Positions 42,531-51,068 of a stretch of 64,000 nt of DNA are shown one piece after another. Made by a program: the position numbers and the translations under genes. Each line of letters starts with the position of its first letter. The stretch's first letter is position 1. A model generated the notes under the pieces. It saw only the letters and a list, made by a program, of their open reading frames with translations. It made no database searches and was not told the DNA's origin. Source of the DNA: CALINF01 sp039990395 (GTDB lineage: Bacteria; Pseudomonadota; Gammaproteobacteria; Pseudomonadales; Halieaceae); NCBI GenBank assembly GCA_039990395.1, contig JBDXFZ010000146.1:868001-932000 (forward strand), in the 5' to 3' direction.

Positions 42531-43958
42531 ATGGCTATTGATATCATCGACGGTATGGTGATCCTGATATACCTGCTGGCCATCGTAGGCGTAGGTTATT
42601 ACGCCTCTACCAAGGTACACAGCAGCGCCGACTATGCAGTGGCAGGGCGCAGCATGAGCTTCCCTGTATTGTGCGGCACCCTGATCGGCACCACCATTGG
42701 AGCAGCAGCCACCATGGGCAAAGCAGGCAAGGCCTATGAGGCAGGCTTCGCTGTGCTATTCGCCAGTGTCGCCTACATGCTGGGTTATGCGCTGATGGCA
42801 TTCTTTGCCTCGCGGTTGCGGGCCGCCAACATTGACAGCATGCCGGATGTCCTTGAGCGGCGGTATGGTAAAGCAATGCGTATCGTAGGGGCTGTGATCT
42901 TGCTGCTGGCGGCCGTGCCGGTAATGGGTATACAGCTTGCAGCGTGTGGGCTGATCGTCACCGAGTTTCTGCCCAAACTTGGCATTGGCTTTACCGGAGC
43001 AGTAGTGATCGCCGCCGCAGTGATCGTGGTGTACACCCTGTTAGGTGGGCTGCTCGCTGTGGCTTTCACAGACCTGATGCAAGTAGCCATTATGTTTCTA
43101 GGTATCGGTATCCTGCTGCCCGTTTTGCTGTCTTTCGAGGTCGGTAGCCTCGAGGGTATGAAGGCGTTGCTGGTGCCGCCGGCAGAGGGCTGGTTAGGTG
43201 GTCTGGATCTGGCGTATACCCTGTCCTTTTTTCCAGTGTTTACAGCCATGGTGTTGATCGATCCCAGTGTGTGGCAGCGCATCGCCGCGGCCAAACGAGC
43301 CGAAGATCTGCGCCCGGCAATGTTCCTTACTGCAGGGTTCTTCGGTTTTTGGAGTGTTTTGGTGGTCGGGCTGGGGGTGGTGGCGTTCAATCTTTATCCC
43401 ACCCTGCCCGAAGCGGATCTGGCCATTCCGCAGATGATTGTCGACTTCATGCCGCCCGTCTTAAAAGGCATATGTCTTGCGGCGATTATCGCTCTCATCA
43501 TGTCCACGGGGGACAGTATGTTGTTGATTTGTGGCACGACAGTCAGTTGGGACATTGTGCGGGTACTGCGGCCCGCAACTCAGGATCAGACACTGTTGCT
43601 TATTAGTCGCTTTGTCATTTTGGTGGTGGGGGTTGTTAGCATTTTCTTCGCGCTACTGCGCATTCCCCTGTTTGAGGTAAATTTCATGGCTCTGGGCATA
43701 TTTGTCTCTGGCCTCTTTATGCCAGTGATGGGTGCTATTTTCTACCGCCACGCAACAACCCGTGGTGCGGTCTGGTCGACTGTTTTAGGTGCGGGTTCGT
43801 TCCTCGGTTTGCAGTTTATGCAATACGGCATGGGCATGACCCCGCCAGTACAGCCGATTCTCGCGGGCTTGGGCCTGGGTATCATCATCTATTTTACCGT
43901 TTGTAAGTTCACTTGGTCGGAGCACACGGCGGCTACGCCGGCGCTCGCCGCTAATTAG
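42531..43958 (+). CDS. Sodium:solute symporter (SSS family)
   Basis: The protein of about 475 residues has about 13 helices and SSS features such as ADYAVAGRSMSFPVLCGTLIGTTIGAAATMG near helices 1-2, where sodium binds. It should carry the amidase product or a related acid across the inner membrane. The ATG at 42531 has AAGG 8 bases upstream; the ATG at 42525 is too close to it. It lies 102 bases after the amidase gene. Confidence 0.9.
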   Translation: MAIDIIDGMVILIYLLAIVGVGYYASTKVHSSADYAVAGRSMSFPVLCGTLIGTTIGAAATMGKAGKAYEAGFAVLFASVAYMLGYALMAFFASRLRAANIDSMPDVLERRYGKAMRIVGAVILLLAAVPVMGIQLAACGLIVTEFLPKLGIGFTGAVVIAAAVIVVYTLLGGLLAVAFTDLMQVAIMFLGIGILLPVLLSFEVGSLEGMKALLVPPAEGWLGGLDLAYTLSFFPVFTAMVLIDPSVWQRIAAAKRAEDLRPAMFLTAGFFGFWSVLVVGLGVVAFNLYPTLPEADLAIPQMIVDFMPPVLKGICLAAIIALIMSTGDSMLLICGTTVSWDIVRVLRPATQDQTLLLISRFVILVVGVVSIFFALLRIPLFEVNFMALGIFVSGLFMPVMGAIFYRHATTRGAVWSTVLGAGSFLGLQFMQYGMGMTPPVQPILAGLGLGIIIYFTVCKFTWSEHTAATPALAAN

Positions 43959-43978
43959 TTCCTAAGGGGGCAATTTTT

Positions 43979-44746
43979 ATGCCTATGCAATACGCATGCG
44001 CCGATGGGATCGGCATCTTCACATTTGACAATGGTCGTCTGAACTTGGGCAACATGGAGCTGTGGAAGCAGTTCTATCACCACCTACTCGAATTTGAGCA
44101 AGATGATGATGTCATCGTGGGTGTGATCACAGGGCAGGGAGATAATTTTTGCGCCGGCGACGATCTCAAAGAGATTCGTACCGCGGCCTGGGCTCTTACT
44201 GCAACCCGCTGGGATCGTCTTTTATGGACTCGTCGCCGGACCAAGCCAGTGGTGGCTGCGGCGAATGGGTATGCGTTAGGCGGTGGCTTTTTGGCACTTA
44301 CCCTGATGGCGGACATTCGTATCGCGGGGGAGAGCCTGCAAACGGGGGCACCAGAAATAGCCTATGGCATGGGTGGCATCAGCGGTGCAACCCGTCTCGG
44401 GCTGAACATCTCCCCGGTGGATGCGGCTTATCTCGCACTGACAGGGGAGAAGATTGATGCGCGGCAGGCTGTGGAGATGCGTCTGGTCAACGAGGTGGTA
44501 CCTGACGAGCAGACTCTGGCGCGTGCCATGGAGGTCGCGGCTCTGATATCACGGCACCCTCGGCAAGCGGTACAGACTGAGCTGGACTGCCTACACCGCG
44601 GTATGGAGTTGTCACGTGCAGACGCCCTGCACTATGCGGACCACCAGTATTGGCTATCACGAAAGCTGCTGGGTCAAGATGCCGATGCCGGCAAGCAGGC
44701 CATCGCGACGATGAAAAATCAGAAAAAAGGAGAGGATCATGGGTGA
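43979..44746 (+). CDS. Enoyl-CoA hydratase/isomerase family protein
   Basis: The 255-residue crotonase-fold protein has GDNFCAGDDLKEI (oxyanion hole), the second oxyanion stretch NGYALGGGFLALTLMADIRIA and EIAYGMGG. It would hydrate or isomerise a CoA thioester, similar in style to CaiD. AAGGGGG precedes the ATG. Its 3' end overlaps the ligase gene by 8 bases, so the CoA steps are coupled. Confidence 0.9.
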   Translation: MPMQYACADGIGIFTFDNGRLNLGNMELWKQFYHHLLEFEQDDDVIVGVITGQGDNFCAGDDLKEIRTAAWALTATRWDRLLWTRRRTKPVVAAANGYALGGGFLALTLMADIRIAGESLQTGAPEIAYGMGGISGATRLGLNISPVDAAYLALTGEKIDARQAVEMRLVNEVVPDEQTLARAMEVAALISRHPRQAVQTELDCLHRGMELSRADALHYADHQYWLSRKLLGQDADAGKQAIATMKNQKKGEDHG

Positions 44747-46358
44747 TAGCGTACTGGAAAGTTTTCAGCGGCGAATAAGCGCGATTGAGCGGGACAATGA
44801 TTTTCCTGCGGACTTTCGTGAGCTTCTGGACCGCGCAGTAGAGGTCAGTCCCGATGGTGGTGGCCTCAATTTTTTTGACCAGGGTCACAGCCTGAATGCC
44901 ACGGAGGTCAGAGACTCGGTATACCGTCTGGCGGACGGTTTACAACGCATTGGTGTGGGCAAGGGCAGCCACGTGGCTGTGATGCTACCCAACCTGATCG
45001 AATTTCCTCTGACCTGGCTGGCGCTGGGTGTATTGGGTGCGGTACAGATCGCGGTCAATCATCGCTTTACATCGAAGGAATTGGATTATCAGTTGAACGA
45101 TGCAGACGCTGAATTCCTCGTCACGGCCACACAATTTATGCCCGCGATTGATGGCATGGAGACCCGCGAGGCACTGCTATGTGATGACAAAGTAATATTA
45201 GTCTCTGAGGAGTCGGTGTCTGGGTATAGGCACTGGCAGGCTCTTGTCGAAGCTGGCAGCGCCGATTATCGGCCGCAGTGGCAGCTCTCGTCGGATGATC
45301 TGCTGAGTATCCAGTACACGTCAGGATCCACAGGGTTACCGAAGGGTTGCATGCTGACGCAGCGTTCTTGGATAGTGTTTGGTTGTACATCGCTGGCAGT
45401 GTTTGAGCACAAGATTGACAATATAATGGCCGATCACGCATTCTTTTATTTGGATCCCCAGTGGCAGTTGGTAGCTGCTCTTTACGTTGGCGCGCGACTG
45501 CACGTACCAGAAAGTCTTTCGGCCAGCCGTTTCGTCGAGCGGGTAAAAGCTCACAACATCAATATGACCTTGTTTCCACGGCCTATTGTGGGTGAGAAGG
45601 GAAAAGAATCCGATAAAGATACCTCCCTGAAAAAAATTCTGGCGGTTGCGGCGGGTGCAGAAGGTATTCGTAATATTCGTCGTCGCTTCGACTGTGTTGC
45701 CACCGACGGCTATGGAATGACCGAAGTCGGTGCTGTACTCATGATGCCTGAGGAGGCTAATGACGCTGAGCTGGATTCCTGTTGTGGGGTTGCTGGACCA
45801 TTCAGGGAGTGCCGGATTGTCCGCGAGAACAAGACAGATTGTGATGCCAACGAGCCAGGTGAATTATGGGTGCGCGGCGATGGCATTCTATCGGGTTATT
45901 ACAACAAGCCCGAGGCCACTGCAGAGGCCTTTGAGGGCGATTGGTTTCGTACTGGTGATCTGTTTATTCGTAACGAAAGGGGCTATTACCAGATTGTTGG
46001 TCGGATAAAGGACATGATTCGCCGTTCCAGTGAAAACATCTCAGCCCTGGAGGTAGAGCAGGCCCTGACTATGGTGACAGGTGTGCAGCAGGTAGCAGTG
46101 GTGCCGGTGCCTGACGATTACCGGGGAGAGGAGGTGAAGGCGTATCTGTTGCTGGAGCAGGGAGAGACTCCAGAATCCATACCGCCGACAAAAGTGCTGG
46201 AAGGAGCAAGAGAGCGTCTTGCAGAGTACAAGGTGCCGCGTTTCATTGAGTACGTGACTACTTTTCCCTATACACCCTCACAGAAAGTTGCCAAAGCCAA
46301 GCTCGTAGCGCAGAAATCTGATCCGCGCGCTGGAGCCTGGGACGCTCTGGCGCAATAG
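44739..46358 (+). CDS. AMP-dependent acyl-CoA ligase
   Basis: The 539-residue ANL superfamily enzyme has the phosphate loop YTSGSTGLPKGCML, the adenine motif DGYGMTEVG, the hinge motif GDWFRTGDLFIRNERGYYQIVGRIKDMI and the C-terminal catalytic lysine in PSQKVAKAKL. It activates a carboxylate to its CoA ester and resembles the CaiC style of ligases. AAAAGGAGAGG precedes the ATG. With the hydratase it would channel the imported acid into beta-oxidation-like catabolism. Confidence 0.92.
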   Translation: MGDSVLESFQRRISAIERDNDFPADFRELLDRAVEVSPDGGGLNFFDQGHSLNATEVRDSVYRLADGLQRIGVGKGSHVAVMLPNLIEFPLTWLALGVLGAVQIAVNHRFTSKELDYQLNDADAEFLVTATQFMPAIDGMETREALLCDDKVILVSEESVSGYRHWQALVEAGSADYRPQWQLSSDDLLSIQYTSGSTGLPKGCMLTQRSWIVFGCTSLAVFEHKIDNIMADHAFFYLDPQWQLVAALYVGARLHVPESLSASRFVERVKAHNINMTLFPRPIVGEKGKESDKDTSLKKILAVAAGAEGIRNIRRRFDCVATDGYGMTEVGAVLMMPEEANDAELDSCCGVAGPFRECRIVRENKTDCDANEPGELWVRGDGILSGYYNKPEATAEAFEGDWFRTGDLFIRNERGYYQIVGRIKDMIRRSSENISALEVEQALTMVTGVQQVAVVPVPDDYRGEEVKAYLLLEQGETPESIPPTKVLEGARERLAEYKVPRFIEYVTTFPYTPSQKVAKAKLVAQKSDPRAGAWDALAQ

Positions 46359-46404
46359 GGCTTCTAAGCGGAACGAAGGCAGAGTAGTTACGGGGCACAA
46401 GATT

Positions 46405-47145
46405 ATGTTGGACCTATTGCCAGGCGCTGATAGTCACATGCCGCTCGCGTGCGCCGCCACGTTTGCAGCGGGGCTGATTCGAGGCTTTGCGGGCTTTGGG
46501 TCAGGGATGATTATGGTCGCAGTACTGCTATCTTTATATCCACCGATGCTTGCCTTACCGACAGTGCTGTTCACCGAGCTGGTCTTGTCTCTGATACTAC
46601 TGCCTACGGTCGCGCGCCACGTGAGGTGGCCGCTGATTTTACCAGTAGCGTTGGCCGCGGCTTTTGTTGCTCCGCTAGGTGTATGGGTGCTGAGCTTGAT
46701 CAACCAGGACTCGGCCAGAATTCTCGCCTCTGTCATGATCCTGGTCTTTGTCATTTTCGCGCTACTGGGGAATTCAGTGGTGGGAGTCGTCACCAAACTC
46801 GCAGTCCTGAGGGCTGGAGCATTTTCTGGCTTTATGGGAGGTGTGGCTGGTATGACCGGGCCGCCGGTAGTGGCGCTATTACTACGCATGAACCTGCCGC
46901 CGCGGGAGGTGAGGTCCACTCTGATCGGTTATTTTGTCATCATTGATGGACTACTGGTGCTCAACTTCTCACTTCAGGGTGATGTTGGGCTAGATTATCT
47001 GGTGCTTGGGCTGATCGTATTGATACCGCTCATATGCGGTTCTCTGCTGGGAGCCTGGCTTTTTCCCAAGGCCAGTCCAAGTATCTACAGGAACCTCGCA
47101 TTGGTGACCGTTTCCGCGGCTGCGGTGATTTCACCAACACTTTGA
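46405..47145 (+). CDS. TauE/SafE family membrane exporter
   Basis: The 246-residue protein has about eight helices and the paired family motifs: AAGLIRGFAGFGSGMIMV in the first half and AGAFSGFMGGVAGMTGPPVVALLL in the second. Family members export sulfite, sulfoacetate or organic acids. It ends the catabolic set and may remove a by-product; if the imported compound is sulfonated the exporter would make sense, but nothing else here shows sulfur chemistry. The 126 bases after it hold nothing recognisable. Confidence 0.88.
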   Translation: MLDLLPGADSHMPLACAATFAAGLIRGFAGFGSGMIMVAVLLSLYPPMLALPTVLFTELVLSLILLPTVARHVRWPLILPVALAAAFVAPLGVWVLSLINQDSARILASVMILVFVIFALLGNSVVGVVTKLAVLRAGAFSGFMGGVAGMTGPPVVALLLRMNLPPREVRSTLIGYFVIIDGLLVLNFSLQGDVGLDYLVLGLIVLIPLICGSLLGAWLFPKASPSIYRNLALVTVSAAAVISPTL

Positions 47146-47271
47146 TAGGGTGGTTTTGTCCGCGAAGGCCTGCTTGCGACTTGCAACGCCAATTACCTCC
47201 TACAGCATAGTATGCATGCTAGCGCATTCTAAACTGATTCAGGGTTGGTGTGAGCGCGGTTTTCTTCACCA

Positions 47272-47300
47272 CAAAAAAAAGGCTTCAATTACTTGAAGCC
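47272..47300 (-). terminator. Terminator of tRNA-Ser
   Basis: GGCTTCAA (47281-47288) and TTGAAGCC (47293-47300) form a perfect 8-base stem with a TTAC loop; on the minus strand eight Ts follow. It lies 10 bases after the tRNA-Ser 3' end. Confidence 0.9.
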
Positions 47301-47309
47301 CTTCGAATA

Positions 47310-47399
47310 TGGCGGTGGGCGTAGGATTCGAACCTACGGACGGGATAAACCGTCAACGGTTTTCAAGACCGCCGCTTTCGACCACTCAGCCAGCCCACC
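47310..47399 (-). tRNA. tRNA-Ser(UGA)
   Basis: A 90-base class II tRNA has acceptor arms GGTGGGC and GCCCACC, D-arm TGGCTGAGTGGTCGAAAGC, anticodon TGA in CTTGAAA, a long variable arm, T-arm GGTTCGAATCC and an encoded CCA. A decayed direct repeat of its 3' end lies 12 kb away at 35281-35310. Confidence 0.96.
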
Positions 47400-47437
47400 G
47401 GAAAAACATGTTTCTTCACATGCGCGAAGAACGCGAG

Positions 47438-47466
47438 ATTATACGTTTTTAACTTGTCGACACAAG
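47438..47466 (-). promoter_or_regulatory. Sigma-70 promoter of tRNA-Ser
   Basis: A perfect minus-strand TATAAT lies at 47438-47443, with TTGTGT 16 bases upstream as a weak -35. The predicted start is about 30 bases before the tRNA. Confidence 0.6.
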
Positions 47467-47583
47467 AGGCGAAAGCCTCTCGCGCCGGTTTTTTCACATC
47501 TAGCAGCCGCGTTTTTGATTACACATATGATGGCGCGGCTGAGCGGCATCTAACTTTCGAAAGCTGCCGCCTGTTGCTTCTTA

Positions 47584-50481
47584 CTAGCCCTGTGCCGCGG
47601 CCTCTGGTTCAGCGCTAGCAGATGCCGGAGTAGCAGGGCCACGCGGATCGTTGCTGGCTCTGGCAACTTGCCGATCGCTGGGCTGGGCCGCAGGTGCTAC
47701 CTGATCGCTGAACAAGGCAGGGTGCGCCGTTTCGATATTCAACTCGGTAGCGGCAGCGGGCGCAATTCGCGGATCATTAACAGCGCGTCCTTCGCTGGTG
47801 ATGCCACCGGTACCTGCTGAAGCATCGTTTTGCGGCTGTGCAGGCTCCGCTGCTACTGGCTCGGGGGCTGGTGCTTCAGGCTCTTGTGCCGCGACCGGTG
47901 CAGCAGCTTCTGGGGTGCTATCGGCCGCAGTGTCGGCTGAAACGTCAGCGTCTTGCGTGTCCTCGACCTGCGCAGAGACCTCCTCGCTAGTGTCGGTAGC
48001 GGCAGGCGCTGTCGCTGCAACTGCCTCTTCGGGTGCTGCGATACTTTCAACAGCTGTCTCGGCAGTTACCGTTGGCTCAGCAGCGGTTGCAGTGGGTTTA
48101 TCATCTGCAGCAGTATCTGCAACCACGTTGGCTACAGCCACTGCTGCCGCGGCGGTTGCAGCAGCGGCGGTAGCGGCCGTTGCCGTGTCAACGGGGTCTG
48201 CAGCAGTCGCTGGCTTATCTGCCAGTTGCTCCAGATTGCCCTGTGCTTCATTCGATGCGGTGCTGGCGTCGTCAGCCCTTGGTCCACGATTGCGCTTGCG
48301 CCGGCGTGGTTCTCCGCGCTTCATGTCACTAGGGCGCTTACGGGGCTGATTGCCGCTGGCGGCCGAATCACGTTGCTCTGACGCGTTACCGGAATTTACC
48401 GATGCGTTTTCTGGCTGCGCCACGTCTGCAGACTCTGTTTGCTTGCGCGAGTTGTCACGCGCAGGCCTGTTGCGACGATTTGGCTTATCACGCGATTCGC
48501 CGGATTCATCTCTGTCTCCACGCGCTTTCTGGCCCTGTTGCCGATTGTCCTGGCGACCATCAGATCGGTTATCAGAGCGACCTTGCTCAGAGTTGTTACG
48601 GTTGCGGTTACGATTGCGGTTGCGGTTGCGATTACGCCCCGAGCCATTTTTCGACTTCTGACCATCTCTCTCGGCACCGCCTTGTTTACCACGCGCTGCC
48701 GGTTGCTTTGCTGCAGGCTTTTCTTCTTCAGCTGCGGTGCCGGTGAGTGTTCCCCAGATTTTGGCGAATAAACCTACCTTGGCTGCGGGCTTGGCAGGCG
48801 CACGCTTAGTGTTTTTGCGGCCCTTTTGAGGCGCTTTGGCCTGCTTGGGTGCTGCTTCTGGTGTGGGCTCGGGCGCAGACTCAAGTTTGATTGTTTGTAC
48901 AACGGCCTGTTGCTGCGGAATATCGGCAGAATGAGTGTCGCTGATGGCCTCTGTGTCAGGTACTGTGATGTCGATCTTGTAGCTACTGGTGTGATTCTCA
49001 TCCACCTCGTCATCGCGCAAACGCTGTACTTCAAAGTGCGGTGTTTCGAGGTTTGGGTTAGGGATCACAAGGACGCGACTGCGGGTAATCTGTTCGATCT
49101 CACTGAGTGCAGCACGCTTCTCGTTCAGGAGGTAGGCGGCCACATCAACGGGTACGATGGCGCGAACCTCCGCACTGCGTTCTTTGATGGACTCCTCCTC
49201 TACAAGGCGAAGTATCGACAGCGCCAAAGATTTGGTATCGCGAATAGAGCCCTGGCCGGTGCAGCGCGGGCAGACGATAGCGCTTGTCTCGCCCAACGAA
49301 GGACGCAAGCGCTGACGTGACATCTCCAGGAGGCCAAAGCGCGAGATGCGGCCAACCTGTACACGTGCACGGTCGATTTCAAGCGCATCGCGAACGCGGT
49401 TTTCAACTGCCCGCTGGTTACGTGTTGCCAGCATATCGATGAAGTCGATTACAACCAGGCCGCCCATGTCGCGCAGTCGCAATTGACGGGCGATCTCATC
49501 TGCAGCCTCTAGATTCGTCTTGAGCGCGGTTTCTTCAATGTTGCTACCTTTGGTGGCGCGCGCAGAGTTGATGTCGATGGAAATCAGCGCTTCCGTTGGG
49601 TCGATCACAATCGAACCGCCCGACGGCAAGCGCACTTCACGTTGGAAGGCAGACTCAATCTGGCTTTCCACCTGGAAGCGGTTGAAGAGGGGTACAGGGT
49701 CTTCGTATAAACGGATGCGTGACTTGTACTGCGGCATCACTTTGGCGACAAAATCCAGCGCCTCAGCCAGCGCGTCGGGTGAATCGATCAGAACCTGGTC
49801 GACATCGTCACGCAAGTAGTCGCGCACTGCGCGAATGATTACGTTGCTTTCTTGGTACAGTAAAACAGGTGCCGAGTTTTCCTGGCTGCCTTTCTGGATG
49901 GCTTCCCAAACTTGTAGCAGGTAGTTCAGGTCCCATTGTAGTTCTTCAGCGCTGCGACCGATTCCGGCAGTTCGAATGATAACGCCCATACCATTGGGAA
50001 TCTCAAGCTCGTTTAGCGCATCGCGTAGGTCGGAACGGTCGTCGCCTTCGATACGACGCGAAATGCCGCCGGCGCGCGGGTTGTTCGGCATAAGCACCAT
50101 GTAGCGGCCAGCGAGGCTGACAAAGGTGGTCAGCGCTGCACCCTTATTGCCGCGCTCTTCCTTGTCTACCTGAATGATTACTTCGGTACCTTCTTTTACA
50201 ACGTCCCTGATCTTGAGTCGGCCTTCACCTTTGCCGGGTTTCTGATAGAAATACTCAGGAGCAATTTCCTTGAGGGGTAAAAAGCCGTGGCGATCAGCAC
50301 CAAATTCGACAAACGCAGCTTCGAGGCTGGGTTCAACTCGCGTGATCTTGGCTTTGTAGACGTTGGATTTTTTCTGTACCCGGGTACGGTTCTCGATATC
50401 AAGATCGTAAAGACGTTGTCCATCGACGAGTGCAACGCGCAGCTCTTCGTGCTGGGTTGCATTGATTAGCATCTTTTTCAT
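47584..50481 (-). CDS. rne: Ribonuclease E
   Basis: RNase E is the main mRNA-decay and RNA-processing endonuclease and scaffold of the degradosome. The 965-residue protein has the S1 domain (about 37-119), catalytic Asp303 (SIDINSARATKG) and Asp346 (VVIDFIDM), and the Zn-link Cys404/Cys407 (CPRC). The C-terminal half is disordered: an Arg/Asn-repeat patch near 625-645, arginine-rich RNA-binding stretches and a long Ala/Glu/Thr-rich tail ending RGPATPAS-type residues. Numbering of the catalytic part matches E. coli. It stands apart from murB, to which it is often adjacent in pseudomonads. It is divergent from rluC. Confidence 0.96.
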   Translation of the reverse strand: MKKMLINATQHEELRVALVDGQRLYDLDIENRTRVQKKSNVYKAKITRVEPSLEAAFVEFGADRHGFLPLKEIAPEYFYQKPGKGEGRLKIRDVVKEGTEVIIQVDKEERGNKGAALTTFVSLAGRYMVLMPNNPRAGGISRRIEGDDRSDLRDALNELEIPNGMGVIIRTAGIGRSAEELQWDLNYLLQVWEAIQKGSQENSAPVLLYQESNVIIRAVRDYLRDDVDQVLIDSPDALAEALDFVAKVMPQYKSRIRLYEDPVPLFNRFQVESQIESAFQREVRLPSGGSIVIDPTEALISIDINSARATKGSNIEETALKTNLEAADEIARQLRLRDMGGLVVIDFIDMLATRNQRAVENRVRDALEIDRARVQVGRISRFGLLEMSRQRLRPSLGETSAIVCPRCTGQGSIRDTKSLALSILRLVEEESIKERSAEVRAIVPVDVAAYLLNEKRAALSEIEQITRSRVLVIPNPNLETPHFEVQRLRDDEVDENHTSSYKIDITVPDTEAISDTHSADIPQQQAVVQTIKLESAPEPTPEAAPKQAKAPQKGRKNTKRAPAKPAAKVGLFAKIWGTLTGTAAEEEKPAAKQPAARGKQGGAERDGQKSKNGSGRNRNRNRNRNRNRNNSEQGRSDNRSDGRQDNRQQGQKARGDRDESGESRDKPNRRNRPARDNSRKQTESADVAQPENASVNSGNASEQRDSAASGNQPRKRPSDMKRGEPRRRKRNRGPRADDASTASNEAQGNLEQLADKPATAADPVDTATAATAAAATAAAAVAVANVVADTAADDKPTATAAEPTVTAETAVESIAAPEEAVAATAPAATDTSEEVSAQVEDTQDADVSADTAADSTPEAAAPVAAQEPEAPAPEPVAAEPAQPQNDASAGTGGITSEGRAVNDPRIAPAAATELNIETAHPALFSDQVAPAAQPSDRQVARASNDPRGPATPASASAEPEAAAQG
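48595..48636 (-). repeat. Hexamer tandem repeat inside rne
   Basis: Seven units of a degenerate six-base repeat (G/A-TT-A/G-CG on the plus strand) encode alternating Arg-Asn dipeptides in the disordered arm of RNase E. Such tracts can change length by slippage without a frameshift. Confidence 0.8.
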
Positions 50482-51068
50482 AATTAACTTTTAGCCTTGC
50501 TAGAGCAGAGGCCTGGCGGTGCGGGGAATCAGTGACGCAGCCCGAATAATCGGGTAGATGAAACCGGTATTGCTAGTAAAACCAGCTGCAGCGGTATGCC
50601 GCAGGGATGGTCGGTCTCTATCTTCTCAGGTAATTGCCGTGTCGCTACCAGCGAGTTGTCTGCTGGTTGCTGCGCTTGCTGCGAAAGTGATTGTCACCCT
50701 CGCGGCCTTTTTGTTAGTGTCGCTGCACCTGATACAGACGACGCGCAAAACTCGTTTCTCTGATTCTGTACACCGGCAGCCTAGCTGCTCGGTCAGTGTT
50801 ATGTCAGTGCAATACAGGAACCTGGTTGGGTTCGAGAGGGCGGAGCAATCTTGCTCATACGACCCGGACTGTGTACTGACATCCGTTTATGGTTATGTAT
50901 CTCGATACTGGCTGAGCGGTGCGCTTCGTCGGCAGGCTCCAAATATGGCCAGGTGGTCTCTCACCCACAGCACTGACTAGAGTCAGGCGGGTATCTAAAC
51001 ACCGGCGGACTATAGCAGCAAAAGGGCAGGTTGGTAAGTGTCTAAATTTAAAACGAATTTCTCCCCAG
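50482..51068. other. Long rne-rluC divergent intergenic region
   Basis: These 587 bases hold the rne 5' leader (minus) and rluC leader (plus). A hairpin CCCGA-ATAA-TCGGG lies at 50541-50554 close to the rne start. A long rne leader is usual because RNase E limits its own mRNA. I see no convincing promoter consensus and no supported gene, although a 140-codon frame crosses it. Confidence 0.6.

Larger units (their letters stand above)
35281..47399. mobile_element. Candidate remnant of a tRNA-Ser-targeted genomic island
   Basis: The block is bounded by the decayed tRNA-Ser 3' end at 35281-35310 and the intact tRNA-Ser at 47310-47399, in direct orientation and with the block on the 3' side of the intact tRNA. 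That is the layout produced when an element inserts into a tRNA 3' end. Contents are accessory (zinc-ribbon MscL, small unknowns, a dispersed repeat, a substrate-uptake and CoA-catabolism set). No integrase, excisionase or transfer gene was seen, so mobility, if real, is past. Confidence 0.35.

Noticed and set aside
35281..47399. The block as an active integrative element
   Set aside because: No integrase, excisionase, relaxase or phage gene was seen; only the boundary repeats support it, so it is reported as a remnant candidate.
47798..48349. A long plus-strand open frame rich in Ser, Ala and Gly opposite the 3' part of rne
   Set aside because: It is the antisense shadow of the Ala/Glu/Thr-rich RNase E tail; low-complexity GC-rich codons keep the opposite frame open. 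It has no ribosome site or homology.
48595..48636. The hexamer tract in rne as a CRISPR or mobile repeat
   Set aside because: Units are six bases, without spacers, in frame, and encode the Arg-Asn patch of RNase E.
50558..50980. A 140-codon plus-strand frame in the rne-rluC gap
   Set aside because: The product is unrecognisable and has no ribosome site. The gap is better explained as the rne and rluC leaders.
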